Assembly: GCF_029323795.1 (NCBI RefSeq)
Contig: NZ_CP119758.1
Location: forward strand, 4,526,001 to 4,590,000
Source of the DNA: Zobellia alginiliquefaciens
GTDB taxonomy: Bacteria; Bacteroidota; Bacteroidia; Flavobacteriales; Flavobacteriaceae
Direction of reading: 5' to 3'
DNA: 64,000 bases
Part shown: positions 36,808-45,693 of the stretch, piece by piece
Layout of the letters: every line of letters starts with the position of its first letter
Position numbering within the stretch: position 1 is the first letter of the stretch
The notes under the pieces: generated by a model
Database searches by the model: none
What the model was told of the DNA's origin: nothing
What the model saw: only the letters and a program-made list of their open reading frames with translations
Program-made: the position numbers and the translations under genes

Positions 36808-37842
36808 ATGTATAAAAACAAAAAAATACTACTAGTACAGCACCTTCTTATTTGGTTGGTGCTGTTCAGCATGCCCTTCGTTCTATCATACGGACAAGAA
36901 TTGGATACCAATAGATTGGTAGCCCATTTCTTGATTCCTATGCTATTCTATGCAGTGATATTTTATTTAAATTTTTTTGTACTCATAGACAGGTTTCTTT
37001 TCTCTAAGAAAACACTGATTTTTGCCATCGTCAATTTAGTCTTAATCGGTTTCTTTATTTTATTGAAAGAGTTTATTGAAGATAATTATTTTAGCGAACT
37101 AATTAATAATAGACCCCCAAATGCAAATAGGGAAGGACCACCGTTTAAATTGTTCATATATGTGCAAATGTTATCCTATGCGGCTCCTGTATTACTGTCC
37201 ATAGCTATTAAATCGACTAAAAAATGGGTGAAGACAGAAGCAGAACGAAAAGAAGCTGATAATTTTAAGTTACAAACAGAATTACAACATCTAAGATATC
37301 AACTTCAACCACATTTCTTTTTCAACTCTTTAAATAACATATATTCATTAGTTGATATTTCACCGGATAAGGCTAAATCTACCATACATAGTTTAGGTAA
37401 ACTAATGCGGTATTTACTTTATGAAACAAATACAGAATTAGTGACACTTTCAAAGGAAATTGAATTCATGAGAAAGTATATCGAATTGATGAAGTTGCGC
37501 CTAACGGATAAAACCACGGTAGAGTCTAGTTTTCCACTAAGTGAGCCGCAAATTAAAATTGCCCCTTTGCTGTTTATTTCATTAATTGAAAATGCTTTTA
37601 AACATGGTGTTTCTGCCAATAAAGAAAGTGTAATTTCCATTGATATGGTTACCCAAGATAATAGTGTAATATTTCAAATAGAAAATTATAACTTTCCTAA
37701 AGAGCATACAGATAAAAGCGGTTCTGGTATTGGGCTACCTAACTTAGAAAAGAGATTACAATTACTATACCCCAATAAACACCAGTTCACACAAGAAACC
37801 AAAGATGGTATTTATTCGGTTTACCTGAAAATTATAACCTAG
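36808..37842 (+). CDS. LytS-type sensor histidine kinase of the efflux operon
   Basis: A 344-residue membrane kinase with four hydrophobic segments in residues 8-135, a short coiled-coil, the His_kinase motif RYQLQPHFFFNSLNNIY (phospho-His at about 172), and the HATPase N-box LIENAFKHGV and G-box SGIGLPNLEKRL. It starts 6 bases after the permease stop and is followed by a response regulator gene, with 1 base between them. The pair thus likely senses cell-envelope or toxic stress and controls the operon itself. Confidence 0.9.
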   Translation: MYKNKKILLVQHLLIWLVLFSMPFVLSYGQELDTNRLVAHFLIPMLFYAVIFYLNFFVLIDRFLFSKKTLIFAIVNLVLIGFFILLKEFIEDNYFSELINNRPPNANREGPPFKLFIYVQMLSYAAPVLLSIAIKSTKKWVKTEAERKEADNFKLQTELQHLRYQLQPHFFFNSLNNIYSLVDISPDKAKSTIHSLGKLMRYLLYETNTELVTLSKEIEFMRKYIELMKLRLTDKTTVESSFPLSEPQIKIAPLLFISLIENAFKHGVSANKESVISIDMVTQDNSVIFQIENYNFPKEHTDKSGSGIGLPNLEKRLQLLYPNKHQFTQETKDGIYSVYLKIIT

Positions 37843-37843
37843 T

Positions 37844-38587
37844 ATGGAAGCAGTTCAGATTACTTGTATAATTGTAGACGATGAACCTATGGCGGTGAAT
37901 CTAGTAAAAAGTTATGTGGAGAAAACTCCGTATTTAAAACTTAAAAAGAAATGTAATAGCGCAATCGAAGCTATGCAGTTTTTAAATACAGAACAGGTTG
38001 ACCTTCTTTTTCTTGATATTCAGATGCCAGATTTAACAGGAATTGAGTTTTCTAAAATGCTACCGAAAAATTCTAAGGTCATCTTCACTACTGCTTTTGA
38101 TCAATATGCGATAGAAGGCTTTAAAGTAGAGGCTTTAGATTATCTACTTAAACCTTTTGATTATGCTGAATTCTTAACGGCTTCTAATAAAGCTTTAGAG
38201 TGGTTTTCATTAGTGAGAGGAAATAAAACCGCTCAAAGTCAAGAAATACCTCAAGAAAAGGAGTTTCTTTTCGTAAAATCCGAATACAAACAATTACGCA
38301 TTAAATTGGCAGATGTACTCTATTTTGAGGGTTTAAAAGATTATATTAAAATTTGGTTGAAAGACAACCCGAAGCCAATTCTAACATTAATGAGTCTAAA
38401 AAGCCTAGAGGAAGATTTACCTTCTTCGCAGTTTATGCGCGTACATAGATCTTTTATAGTTGCCCTAAAATATGTTGAAGTGATTGAACGTAGCCAGATT
38501 ATCATCAACAAACAACGTATTACGGTCTCTGAACAGTACAAGGCCCAATTTCTAGAATACATTAATGACAACTCTTTGAATTCTTAA
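37844..38587 (+). CDS. LytTR-family response regulator of the efflux operon
   Basis: A 247-residue regulator with a receiver domain (CIIVDDEPMAVNL, phospho-Asp in LLFLDIQMP at about residue 58, Lys in LLKPFD) and a C-terminal LytTR domain (about 145-245, with YFEGLKDYIKIWL and FMRVHRSFIV). It lies one base after the kinase stop. It is the last gene of the six-gene efflux cluster and probably activates that operon. It is paralogous to the regulator at 18977-19705. Confidence 0.92.
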   Translation: MEAVQITCIIVDDEPMAVNLVKSYVEKTPYLKLKKKCNSAIEAMQFLNTEQVDLLFLDIQMPDLTGIEFSKMLPKNSKVIFTTAFDQYAIEGFKVEALDYLLKPFDYAEFLTASNKALEWFSLVRGNKTAQSQEIPQEKEFLFVKSEYKQLRIKLADVLYFEGLKDYIKIWLKDNPKPILTLMSLKSLEEDLPSSQFMRVHRSFIVALKYVEVIERSQIIINKQRITVSEQYKAQFLEYINDNSLNS

Positions 38588-38665
38588 AAGCCCGAAGGTA
38601 ATTTTATACCATCACCTTTTAATTTTCTGTACATTTAGGACTGACATCACAAACTTGTCCTATTT

Positions 38666-39493
38666 ATGAAAAGACTTATTAGTACTCCGGCAATAGTTGC
38701 TATACTGTTCTTTACTTCTTATTCCTGTGGAAATAAAAAAGCAAGAAAAAATACTGCGCAAACTACGGAGCAGGCAGCAGTTAGTACCGAGCCTAAATGG
38801 ACTTCCATCTTTAACGGGAAAGATTTAACCGGATGGACCATAAAAATTCCGGGACATGAGTTAGGTGAAAATTTTGGAAATACCTTACGGGTTGAGGATA
38901 GTATTTTAAAAATACGATATGATGCATACGGATCGGAATTTAAAGACCGATTCGGCACCGTTTATTTTGATAAATATTTAACTAATTACCGGCTAAAAGT
39001 TGTTTACAGATTTGTTGGCGAAACGGCACCTGGGGCACCTACTTGGGGTTATCGTGATAGTGGCATCCAATTCCACGGACAACCACCGGTTACGCAAAAA
39101 ATAGATCAAGCTTTTCCGGTATGTTTAGAATACAATTTTCATGGTGGTAATGGAACGGACGAGCGCCCTTTAGGTGCTGCCTGTACGAACGGTATGTTCA
39201 TTGAATATAATGGTGAAAAGAATACAACCACGTGTATTGCCGCTGATATTGCAAGAACATTTCATGGCGACCAATGGGTTACTGCCGAAATTGAAATTAA
39301 AAACGGGGTTATTACACATTTTGTAAACGGGGAAAAAATTCTAACCTATTCAAATCCCACATACAACCCAGCAAACGAAATGGCAAAAAAACTAATGGAT
39401 GGCGATGATACCAAGGTAAAAGGTGGCTATGTTTCCTTACAGTCCAATAGCCACCCAATAGATTTTAAAAGTATTGAACTAATTGAATTTTAG
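38666..39493 (+). CDS. 3-keto-disaccharide hydrolase (DUF1080) domain lipoprotein
   Basis: A 275-residue secreted protein with a probable lipobox Cys at 21 (TSYSC). It carries the 3-keto-disaccharide hydrolase / DUF1080 fold, a jelly-roll with the FNGKDLTGWTIKIPG segment (about 49-63), YRDSGIQFHG in the middle and the GGYVSLQSNSHPIDFKSIELIEF end. In Bacteroidota this family hydrolyses 3-keto-glycosides. A Gfo/Idh/MocA oxidoreductase, the enzyme class that makes 3-keto sugars, is encoded convergently at 39516-40622, which supports that role, although opposite strands preclude a shared operon. Confidence 0.85.
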   Translation: MKRLISTPAIVAILFFTSYSCGNKKARKNTAQTTEQAAVSTEPKWTSIFNGKDLTGWTIKIPGHELGENFGNTLRVEDSILKIRYDAYGSEFKDRFGTVYFDKYLTNYRLKVVYRFVGETAPGAPTWGYRDSGIQFHGQPPVTQKIDQAFPVCLEYNFHGGNGTDERPLGAACTNGMFIEYNGEKNTTTCIAADIARTFHGDQWVTAEIEIKNGVITHFVNGEKILTYSNPTYNPANEMAKKLMDGDDTKVKGGYVSLQSNSHPIDFKSIELIEF

Positions 39494-39515
39494 TTCCAAC
39501 AATTATCGGTTCAAT

Positions 39516-40622
39516 TTATAACATCACTTTATCTCCTGTTTTTGCCGCTAAGAATATGGCATCGATAATTTTCATGTCCTTAACACCTTCTTCGCCATCA
39601 ACGGAAACAATGGGTTGAACTCCTTCAAATATTAAAGCTGCCATACCATCCATTTGTAAAGTTTGATGGGTTACATGGGGCTGGGTCAGTTTTCCTTTAT
39701 GTGTTCTGCCTTCAATGGGTCCATATCCTGTTGAAGGTTGCATTTCAACAAAACCTTTAGAACCAGTCATAAAAAATCGATCTAAATTACTCATATTATA
39801 GGTGGATAAACAATTTGCAACGGCACCACTAGGAAAACCCATTTGAAATTGTATGGTTTCATCAATACCTTCTTTAAACTTCTCAGGATTGGTTTTCGTT
39901 TCTTGAGCGGTAACCCAAACAGGTTCTTCACCCAACATATAACGTGCACCATTAATTGAATAGATACCAATATCCATCATTGCACCGCCACCTGAAAGTT
40001 CTTTGTTTAAGCGCCATTGTGTTGGGTCGCCAATAGTGAAACCAGATTGACCTTGAAAAAATTTTGTTTCACCAAAAGCACCGTCTTTTCGCATCTGTAT
40101 TACTGCAACCGTTTTGGGTTCAAAATGCATTCGATACCCTATCAGTAATTTTACATTTGCAGCTTTACAGGCATCTACCATGGCTTGACCTTCTTCTGCA
40201 TTAACGCCCATTGGTTTTTCACAGATAACATGTTTACCCGCTTTGGCGACTCGTATAGACTGATCTTTATGCAATCCGTTGGGTGTAATTACATAAACGG
40301 CATCAATATCCGGATTGTCCTTAATAGCATCAAAATTCTCGTAGTTGTAGCAGTTTTTATCTGGTATATTATATTTTGATTGCCATTTTTTAATCTTAGA
40401 AGGTGTTCCGCTGATGACACCAACCAGTTTTGCCCTTTTACAATCTTCCATTGCCTTGGCAACACGGGTACCATAGCTACCCAATCCCATTATGGCAACT
40501 TTTAAAATGGGTCCGTCGTATGGATCTGTGGAATTTGCGAACAATTGAGCGGGACTATGCAATAACGGTAGACCTACCGCGGTTATGGATAGCTTTTCTA
40601 TAAAATTTCTTCTTGAACTCAT
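39516..40622 (-). CDS. Tat-exported Gfo/Idh/MocA family oxidoreductase
   Basis: A 368-residue NAD(P)-dependent sugar or polyol dehydrogenase-like protein. The N-terminus MSSRRNFIEKL is a twin-arginine signal (RR at 4-5) followed by a hydrophobic stretch, so it is exported folded with cofactor. The Rossmann motif is AIMGLGSYGTRVAKAM (about 45-60), with the EKP motif in VICEKPMGV (about 130-138), and the C-terminal domain has GGGAMMDIGIY. It likely oxidises a glycoside's C3 hydroxyl or a related alcohol. It is convergent with the 3-keto-disaccharide hydrolase gene, 22 bases apart. Confidence 0.88.
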   Translation of the reverse strand: MSSRRNFIEKLSITAVGLPLLHSPAQLFANSTDPYDGPILKVAIMGLGSYGTRVAKAMEDCKRAKLVGVISGTPSKIKKWQSKYNIPDKNCYNYENFDAIKDNPDIDAVYVITPNGLHKDQSIRVAKAGKHVICEKPMGVNAEEGQAMVDACKAANVKLLIGYRMHFEPKTVAVIQMRKDGAFGETKFFQGQSGFTIGDPTQWRLNKELSGGGAMMDIGIYSINGARYMLGEEPVWVTAQETKTNPEKFKEGIDETIQFQMGFPSGAVANCLSTYNMSNLDRFFMTGSKGFVEMQPSTGYGPIEGRTHKGKLTQPHVTHQTLQMDGMAALIFEGVQPIVSVDGEEGVKDMKIIDAIFLAAKTGDKVML

Positions 40623-40804
40623 GAGTAAATTGTTGTTTTATGATTTATAAGTACTTAAATATAATGAAACTACATCTTTTAAAATTACAATTGACAATGG
40701 ATTCTTGATATGTAAAGAATATCTCTTTTTTGAGACAAAGATGTGTTGTATGTCATCAATTAAGAAGGGAGACATCCAGTAAATTGCATGTTAAAATTAT
40801 TTCG

Positions 40805-41341
40805 ATGAGCAGAGGATTTGTAAAAGAAGAGGATCAGGAAGAAATACCAATGGTACCACCAAGGGCAGACTTGCCATTAGGCGCCACCAACTATGTAACC
40901 GAAACAGGTTTACATAAATTAGTAAGTGAGAAGGACAGACTGATAAAGGATAAAGAATTGTCCCATCAAGATAATGAAAAAGAACAACGCATTGCCATCA
41001 ATTTAATAAATGCGAAATTACAACTATTGAATGAGCGTATTTCTTCGGCAAAAGTTGTAAACCTAAAAGACCAACCGCTAAACGAAGTTCGGTTTGGCGC
41101 TATAGTCTCTTTATTAATTGGTGATGCCAAAACACCTAAAGAGTTTCAAATTGTAGGGGTAGATGAGGCTAATATTGCAGATGATAAAATTTCTTTTCTT
41201 TCACCCATTGCAAGAGTGCTAATTGGCAAAAAAGTAAATGAGGTTGCCGTGCTTAAAATTGGAAAAACAGACCGTACATTTAAAATTGTTGCGATAAGTT
41301 ATACAGCGAAACCATCTATTTACCCTTTGAATATTGACTAA
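40805..41341 (+). CDS. GreA/GreB-family transcription elongation factor-like protein
   Basis: A 178-residue protein with a Gre-type C-terminal domain (about 95-170, with VRFGAIVSLLI, EFQIVGVDEANIADDKISFLSP and ARVLIGKKVNEVAVL) and a shorter N-terminal coiled-coil (about 35-85) that would reach into the RNA polymerase secondary channel. The ATG at 40805 gives the characteristic flavobacterial start MSRGFVKEEDQEEIPMVPP; an upstream open frame from 40730 is Cys-rich and unlike the family. The usual acidic tip of the coiled-coil is not well conserved, so cleavage-stimulating activity is not certain. It could instead be a Gre-like antagonist. Confidence 0.82.
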   Translation: MSRGFVKEEDQEEIPMVPPRADLPLGATNYVTETGLHKLVSEKDRLIKDKELSHQDNEKEQRIAINLINAKLQLLNERISSAKVVNLKDQPLNEVRFGAIVSLLIGDAKTPKEFQIVGVDEANIADDKISFLSPIARVLIGKKVNEVAVLKIGKTDRTFKIVAISYTAKPSIYPLNID

Positions 41342-41424
41342 ATATTAATAAAACGAAAAACGTAAAAATTAACCTAAGTCGTTCAAAATAAAGACGTAGC
41401 TTCGCCGCTTCAAAAATTGGGTCT

Positions 41425-41874
41425 ATGAAACGTATTAGTCAGTACAAGAAGTTATTCGGAATTGAGAAGGAAATTGAATTGAAATCGCTTAAATCCACCT
41501 ACCGGAATTTGGTAAAAGAATGGCATCCAGATAAATTTCAAGAAGGAGACCCTAAACGTGAGGAGGCGGAAGTAAATAGCCGTGCTATCATTGATGGCTA
41601 TCATTTTTTAGTGAGTATTGCTCCTGAAACTATTGCGGCCAATCTAGACGCCTATAATGAAACCATTAATAATTCTGGTATAGCGGACTATGTACACAAA
41701 GGTATGCTCTTGGAAATTACTTTTTTGGATGGTACAACCTATGAATATTTTGGCGTTACCAAAGCGGTTTACATTAAAATGGTCAATTCCAATAAATTGA
41801 ATCGTTTTGCCAAACGTAGCATCTATCCTAAGTATATCTACAGAAAATCGAAACGTACGCTACAGGAAGCTTAA
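41425..41874 (+). CDS. J-domain/KTSC-domain fusion protein
   Basis: A 149-residue protein joining an N-terminal J-like domain (about 5-68, with HPD at 34-36 in KEWHPDKF) to a C-terminal KTSC domain (about 92-140, with ITFLDGTTYEYFGV). The J part would recruit DnaK. KTSC domains are small beta-rich modules originally noted at the end of certain lysyl-tRNA synthetases and phage or conflict-system proteins; their function is unknown. It lies 83 bases after the Gre-like gene and 122 before the DEAD helicase pair, whose own -7 box suggests separate transcription. Confidence 0.85.
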   Translation: MKRISQYKKLFGIEKEIELKSLKSTYRNLVKEWHPDKFQEGDPKREEAEVNSRAIIDGYHFLVSIAPETIAANLDAYNETINNSGIADYVHKGMLLEITFLDGTTYEYFGVTKAVYIKMVNSNKLNRFAKRSIYPKYIYRKSKRTLQEA

Positions 41875-41974
41875 ATTTCACCTATTTATAATAATGCTGG
41901 TTTACCGAGGGCTAATTGCTCGCTTTTGAAGGAATTAGCATCTCATTTTACACGACTCTCATGCTTCGTGTGCC

Positions 41975-41982
41975 TATCTTTG
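41975..41982 (+). promoter_or_regulatory. Candidate -7 element (TATCTTTG) for the DEAD-box pair
   Basis: TATCTTTG fits TAnnTTTG and lies 14 bases before the ATG at 41997. No clear TTG partner is found 17-23 nt upstream. Confidence 0.45.
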
Positions 41983-41996
41983 CTTAAAATTATTCT

Positions 41997-43328
41997 ATGT
42001 CCAAGTCATTTTCCGCATTAGGAATCAACGAACAATTACTACAGAGTTTAGCAGACCTTAAAATTTCCGTACCCACGGATATTCAGGAGAAGACCATTCC
42101 AATTGTATTATCCCAAAAAGATGACGTTGTTGCCTTGGCAAAAACGGGAACAGGAAAAACAGCTGCTTTTGGTTTGCCCTTGTTGCAGTTGGTCAATACG
42201 ACAAATACGGATGTTCAGGTAGTCATATTATCTCCCACGAGGGAACTAGGTCAGCAGATTTATGAGAACTTGGTTTCTTTTGCATCGCATAGTCCTGAGA
42301 TTTCCATTGCTTCGGTTTGTGGAGGTATTCCTATAAAACCTCAAATTGAGCGTTTAAAGGAACCTACTCACATTATTGTTGCTACTCCAGGACGATTAAT
42401 AGATTTGATTCAGCGAAAAGCGGTCACTATTAAAAAATTGAAATATTTGGTTTTGGACGAAGCCGATGAAATGGTAACAGCTCTAAAAGCCGACTTGGAC
42501 ACCTTAGATGCGGAAATGCCAAAATCACGTAGAACGCTTTTGTTTACCGCCACCATGCCCGGTACCGTAAAACAATTGGTACAGAATTATATGTCCAAGC
42601 ATGTGGTGCACCTAGAAGCGGATATGGCGCAAATGGGCCATAAAGGTATTGACCATAAATATATGGTAGTGGAGCCTATTGAAAAGCTCGAAGTTTTACT
42701 TCATTTTCTAAATTCCAAAGAAGGGGAGCGTGGTATTATCTTTTGTAAGACCAAAGCGGCCGTTAATAAGCTGGCAAAGAAATTGGCCATCAATAAATTT
42801 TCTTCGGGCTCTATTCATGGTAGTTTAACACAGGGCATCCGTGACCGGATTATGGGACAGTTTAGAGAAGGATATATTGATATTCTTGTGGCAACGGATT
42901 TAGCGGCACGTGGTATTGATGTAAAAGAAGTTTCTTATGTGGTAAATTACCATTTGCCAGATACCTATGAAGCGTATGTACACCGTAGTGGACGTACGGC
43001 CAGGGCAGGGGCAACCGGACTTTCATTGAGCATTATACAAGAAGAAGAACGCGCCGATATTCCTGAATTTGAAGAGGAATTGGGGTTGGTTTTCAATGAA
43101 ATGAAAAAGCAAGATGCTGAAAATAGGGAAGAAACCAATCTTGTACTTTGGGCCAAACGTATTTTTAAGACAAAGCCTAACCGTACGGTTTCCGTAGACA
43201 CCAAAGAGAAGCTAAAAACGGTTTTTCATCATTTGACCAAAGACGAACTAATAGAAAAAGTACTGGCAGACCATATCATGCAAAACACTCCAGCTGCACC
43301 TAAAACGGAACAACCACAAAAGAAATAA
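41997..43328 (+). CDS. DEAD-box RNA helicase
   Basis: A 443-residue DEAD-box helicase of the RhlE/CshA type. It has the Q motif (PTDIQEKTIP), Walker A AKTGTGKT (about 46-53), PTRELGQQ, GGIP, TPGRLID, DEAD in VLDEADEM (about 152-159), and the second domain with FCKTKAAV, ATDLAARGID and HRSGRTARAG. The C-terminal tail (about 370-443) is charged, with no added domain. It ends 3 bases before another helicase gene, and a cold-shock protein follows, suggesting roles in RNA remodelling or ribosome assembly in the cold. Confidence 0.93.
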   Translation: MSKSFSALGINEQLLQSLADLKISVPTDIQEKTIPIVLSQKDDVVALAKTGTGKTAAFGLPLLQLVNTTNTDVQVVILSPTRELGQQIYENLVSFASHSPEISIASVCGGIPIKPQIERLKEPTHIIVATPGRLIDLIQRKAVTIKKLKYLVLDEADEMVTALKADLDTLDAEMPKSRRTLLFTATMPGTVKQLVQNYMSKHVVHLEADMAQMGHKGIDHKYMVVEPIEKLEVLLHFLNSKEGERGIIFCKTKAAVNKLAKKLAINKFSSGSIHGSLTQGIRDRIMGQFREGYIDILVATDLAARGIDVKEVSYVVNYHLPDTYEAYVHRSGRTARAGATGLSLSIIQEEERADIPEFEEELGLVFNEMKKQDAENREETNLVLWAKRIFKTKPNRTVSVDTKEKLKTVFHHLTKDELIEKVLADHIMQNTPAAPKTEQPQKK

Positions 43329-43331
43329 GCC

Positions 43332-44645
43332 ATGGCCAACGACATTCGTACACAAGAGGATATTTTACGGAAAATGGGCATTGAGGCACTGAACCCTATG
43401 CAAGAAGAAGCATTGGAAGTTATTGGCAAAAACGCAAATACCGTGCTACTTTCTCCAACGGGTACAGGTAAAACCTTGGCGTTCTTATTACCGCTTTTAG
43501 AAACGCTGGATGCTGAGTGTAGTGAAGTGCAAGGATTGATTCTGGTGCCTTCCCGAGAATTGGCCATTCAGATTGAACAGGTGGTGCGTGAGATGGGTTC
43601 TGGTTTTAAGGTGAATGCAGTGTATGGCGGCAGACCTATCTCCAAAGATAAAATAGAATTAAAACATACTCCCGCTATTTTAATCGGTACACCCGGTAGA
43701 ATTGCGGATCATTTTGGAGGTGACCGTTTTACTAAATCTGATATCAAGACCTTGGTGCTCGATGAATTTGATAAATCGCTGGAAACCGGTTTTGAAGGTG
43801 AAATGAGTGAAATCATTAATCAGTTGCCAAATCTTGAAAAGCGGATTCTTACTTCCGCTACTCAAGGGGTTGAAATTCCTAATTTCGTTCGGTTGGATAA
43901 GCCAGCTTTTATTGATTATTTGGATACGAAAAGGAAATCTAGATTAGCGATTAGAACCGTAATCTCTCCTGATAAGGATAAGCTACAGACGCTGGTAGAT
44001 TTATTGTTCCATATTGGGAACCAGCCAGGGATTATTTTTTGTAATTATAAGGATAGCATAGAACGCGTGAGTACTTTTTTAGATAAAAACCGTATCGATC
44101 ACACCTGTTTTTCTGGGGGAATGGAGCAACGTGATCGTGAGCGTTCATTGATAAAGTTCAGAAATGGCACATGTCAGGTAATGATTGCAACGGATTTAGC
44201 GGCCAGGGGAATCGATATTCCAGAAATGAAATATATTATTCATTATGAACTGCCCAGGGCCGTAGAAGAATTTACCCACCGTAATGGGAGGACAGCTCGG
44301 GTCAATGCCAAAGGAACGGCATACGTTCTACAATCCAAAACGGAATATGTTCCTGAATTCATCAAAGATGTAGAACCGGTAGACATATCACAAAAAGGGG
44401 TGAGGAAACCACCGTATTGGGAAACTTTATTTATATCCGGTGGGAGAAAGGATAAAATTTCAAAGGGTGATATTGCGGGACTCTTCTTTAAGCAAGGTGG
44501 TTTAAAAAGAGACCAATTGGGCGTCATTGAACTCAAGCAAGATTGTGCTTTTGTGGCCGTACCGGTGTCCTTGGCGAACCAAATGATACAGAAGCTGAAC
44601 AACTCTAGATTAAAGAATAAAAAAGTTCGTGTAAGCGTATTATAA
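43332..44645 (+). CDS. Second DEAD-box RNA helicase (DEFD variant)
   Basis: A 437-residue DEAD-box-like helicase. Walker A is SPTGTGKT (about residues 37-44), with VPSRELAIQ and TPGRIADHF motifs. The normal DEAD box is DEFD (in VLDEFDKSLE), and motif III is TSATQG. The second domain retains FCNYKDS, ATDLAARGIDIPE and HRNGRTARV. The C-terminal 70 residues match the RNA-binding DbpA-type domain in layout (ISGGRKDKISKGDIAGLFFKQGG), a module in DbpA that binds 23S rRNA hairpin 92. It is 3 bases from the upstream helicase gene, so both come from one transcript. Confidence 0.88.
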   Translation: MANDIRTQEDILRKMGIEALNPMQEEALEVIGKNANTVLLSPTGTGKTLAFLLPLLETLDAECSEVQGLILVPSRELAIQIEQVVREMGSGFKVNAVYGGRPISKDKIELKHTPAILIGTPGRIADHFGGDRFTKSDIKTLVLDEFDKSLETGFEGEMSEIINQLPNLEKRILTSATQGVEIPNFVRLDKPAFIDYLDTKRKSRLAIRTVISPDKDKLQTLVDLLFHIGNQPGIIFCNYKDSIERVSTFLDKNRIDHTCFSGGMEQRDRERSLIKFRNGTCQVMIATDLAARGIDIPEMKYIIHYELPRAVEEFTHRNGRTARVNAKGTAYVLQSKTEYVPEFIKDVEPVDISQKGVRKPPYWETLFISGGRKDKISKGDIAGLFFKQGGLKRDQLGVIELKQDCAFVAVPVSLANQMIQKLNNSRLKNKKVRVSVL

Positions 44646-44675
44646 AAATTCGTTGTAAATAATTCAATTAAAATG

Positions 44676-44705
44676 TTGAATGTCAAAAAAATGGAGTCAT
44701 CTTTG
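44676..44705 (+). promoter_or_regulatory. Candidate promoter of the cold-shock gene
   Basis: TTG at 44676-44678 is followed 19 nt later by CATCTTTG (44698-44705), one base off TAnnTTTG. It leaves a leader of about 38 nt that is AT-rich. Confidence 0.4.
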
Positions 44706-44743
44706 CCCCTCAATTAGCATTATAAATTTTTAATTACATTACA

Positions 44744-44935
44744 ATGAGTAAAGGAACAGTAAAGTTTTTCAACGATACTAAAGGTTTTGGTTTTATCACT
44801 GAAGAAGGTGTTGAGAAAGATCATTTTGTACACGTTTCAGGTTTAGTAGACGAAATTCGTGAAGGCGATGAAGTTGAATTTGATCTACAAGAAGGTAAAA
44901 AAGGCCTAAACGCAGTAAACGTAACAGTATTATAA
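44744..44935 (+). CDS. Cold-shock domain protein (CspA family)
   Basis: A 63-residue cold-shock domain protein, the full length of the family. RNP1 is KGFGFIT (14-20) and RNP2 is HFVHVSG (27-33), which bind single-stranded RNA and DNA and act as RNA chaperones. It sits 98 bases after the helicase pair with its own promoter-like sequence and AT-rich leader, and is followed by a strong terminator. Cold induction through the leader is typical of the family but not shown here. Confidence 0.95.
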   Translation: MSKGTVKFFNDTKGFGFITEEGVEKDHFVHVSGLVDEIREGDEVEFDLQEGKKGLNAVNVTVL

Positions 44936-44962
44936 TTCTATATATACTTTAAGTTTTACAAG

Positions 44963-44991
44963 AAGCCCATCTATTTAGATGGGCTTTTTTT
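44963..44991 (+). terminator. Intrinsic terminator of the cold-shock gene
   Basis: A 10-bp perfect stem (44963-44972 with 44977-44986) with loop ATTT, followed by seven T (44985-44991). Confidence 0.9.
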
Positions 44992-45158
44992 GTGGAAAAT
45001 AAATTTTATAACTCATAGGATGGCTTTACGGTTTTATAATCGGTTTCGTCTATACTTTCAACTGGTATATAGATGCATATGCTGTTTTCGTATATAAGCC
45101 TTCTAATAATCACTGATTAAGATTAATTTTACGTTTAAATTTTATAAAACACAAAACC

Positions 45159-45458
45159 ATGAAAAAAGTAGTAGCATCATTCGTTCTTGTAGCAACATTA
45201 GCAAGCTGTAACAGCGTAAAAAATATGGATACCTCCACCGCTTCACAAGCGGCCTCATTATTAGGGTCATTGAGCTCAAATTCTACGGTTCAACAAGTAG
45301 CAAGCTTATTCAGTTTGTTGGATACGAATAATAATGACGCCATTAGCTCCACAGAAGCCATTGGTTCCGTTTCTGAAAATTTTGACACCTTGGATACGGA
45401 TAACGATTCAAACCTTAACCTTACGGAACTGCAAGGTATACTTGCCTTGTTGAACTAG
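45159..45458 (+). CDS. Small EF-hand lipoprotein
   Basis: A 99-residue lipoprotein: signal peptide with lipobox LAS-C17, a Ser-rich linker, and two EF-hand calcium loops. Loop one is D55-T-N57-N-N59-D-A61-I-S63-S-T-E66. Loop two is D79-T-D81-N-D83-S-N85-L-N87-L-T-E90, with ligand positions mostly preserved, so it may bind Ca2+ in the envelope. Partners are unknown. It is monocistronic, with a strong terminator 20 bases downstream. Confidence 0.8.
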   Translation: MKKVVASFVLVATLASCNSVKNMDTSTASQAASLLGSLSSNSTVQQVASLFSLLDTNNNDAISSTEAIGSVSENFDTLDTDNDSNLNLTELQGILALLN

Positions 45459-45477
45459 ACCACCGTTTTTAGGAAAT

Positions 45478-45509
45478 AAAAGGCGTGCACTTGGGTGTAC
45501 GCCTTTTTT
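45478..45509 (+). terminator. Intrinsic terminator after the EF-hand gene
   Basis: A 13-bp stem with one G-T pair (45478-45490 with 45495-45507) with a four-base loop TTGG, followed by a T run. Confidence 0.9.
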
Positions 45510-45693
45510 GCTGCTCATAACTCTTAAAATAGGGCAATTTTCCATCTATAAAATCTGCAAGTTGGTAGATAAAAAATATTTGCTCGTCTAGTTTTCGATG
45601 AAAAGCAGCCTTTTTCATTAAACCAGGCTTGAAAATTGCAGTCCAAGAAGTGATAGTATAAATGAAAGTTTAACCTTTTAAAATTTAGAAATC

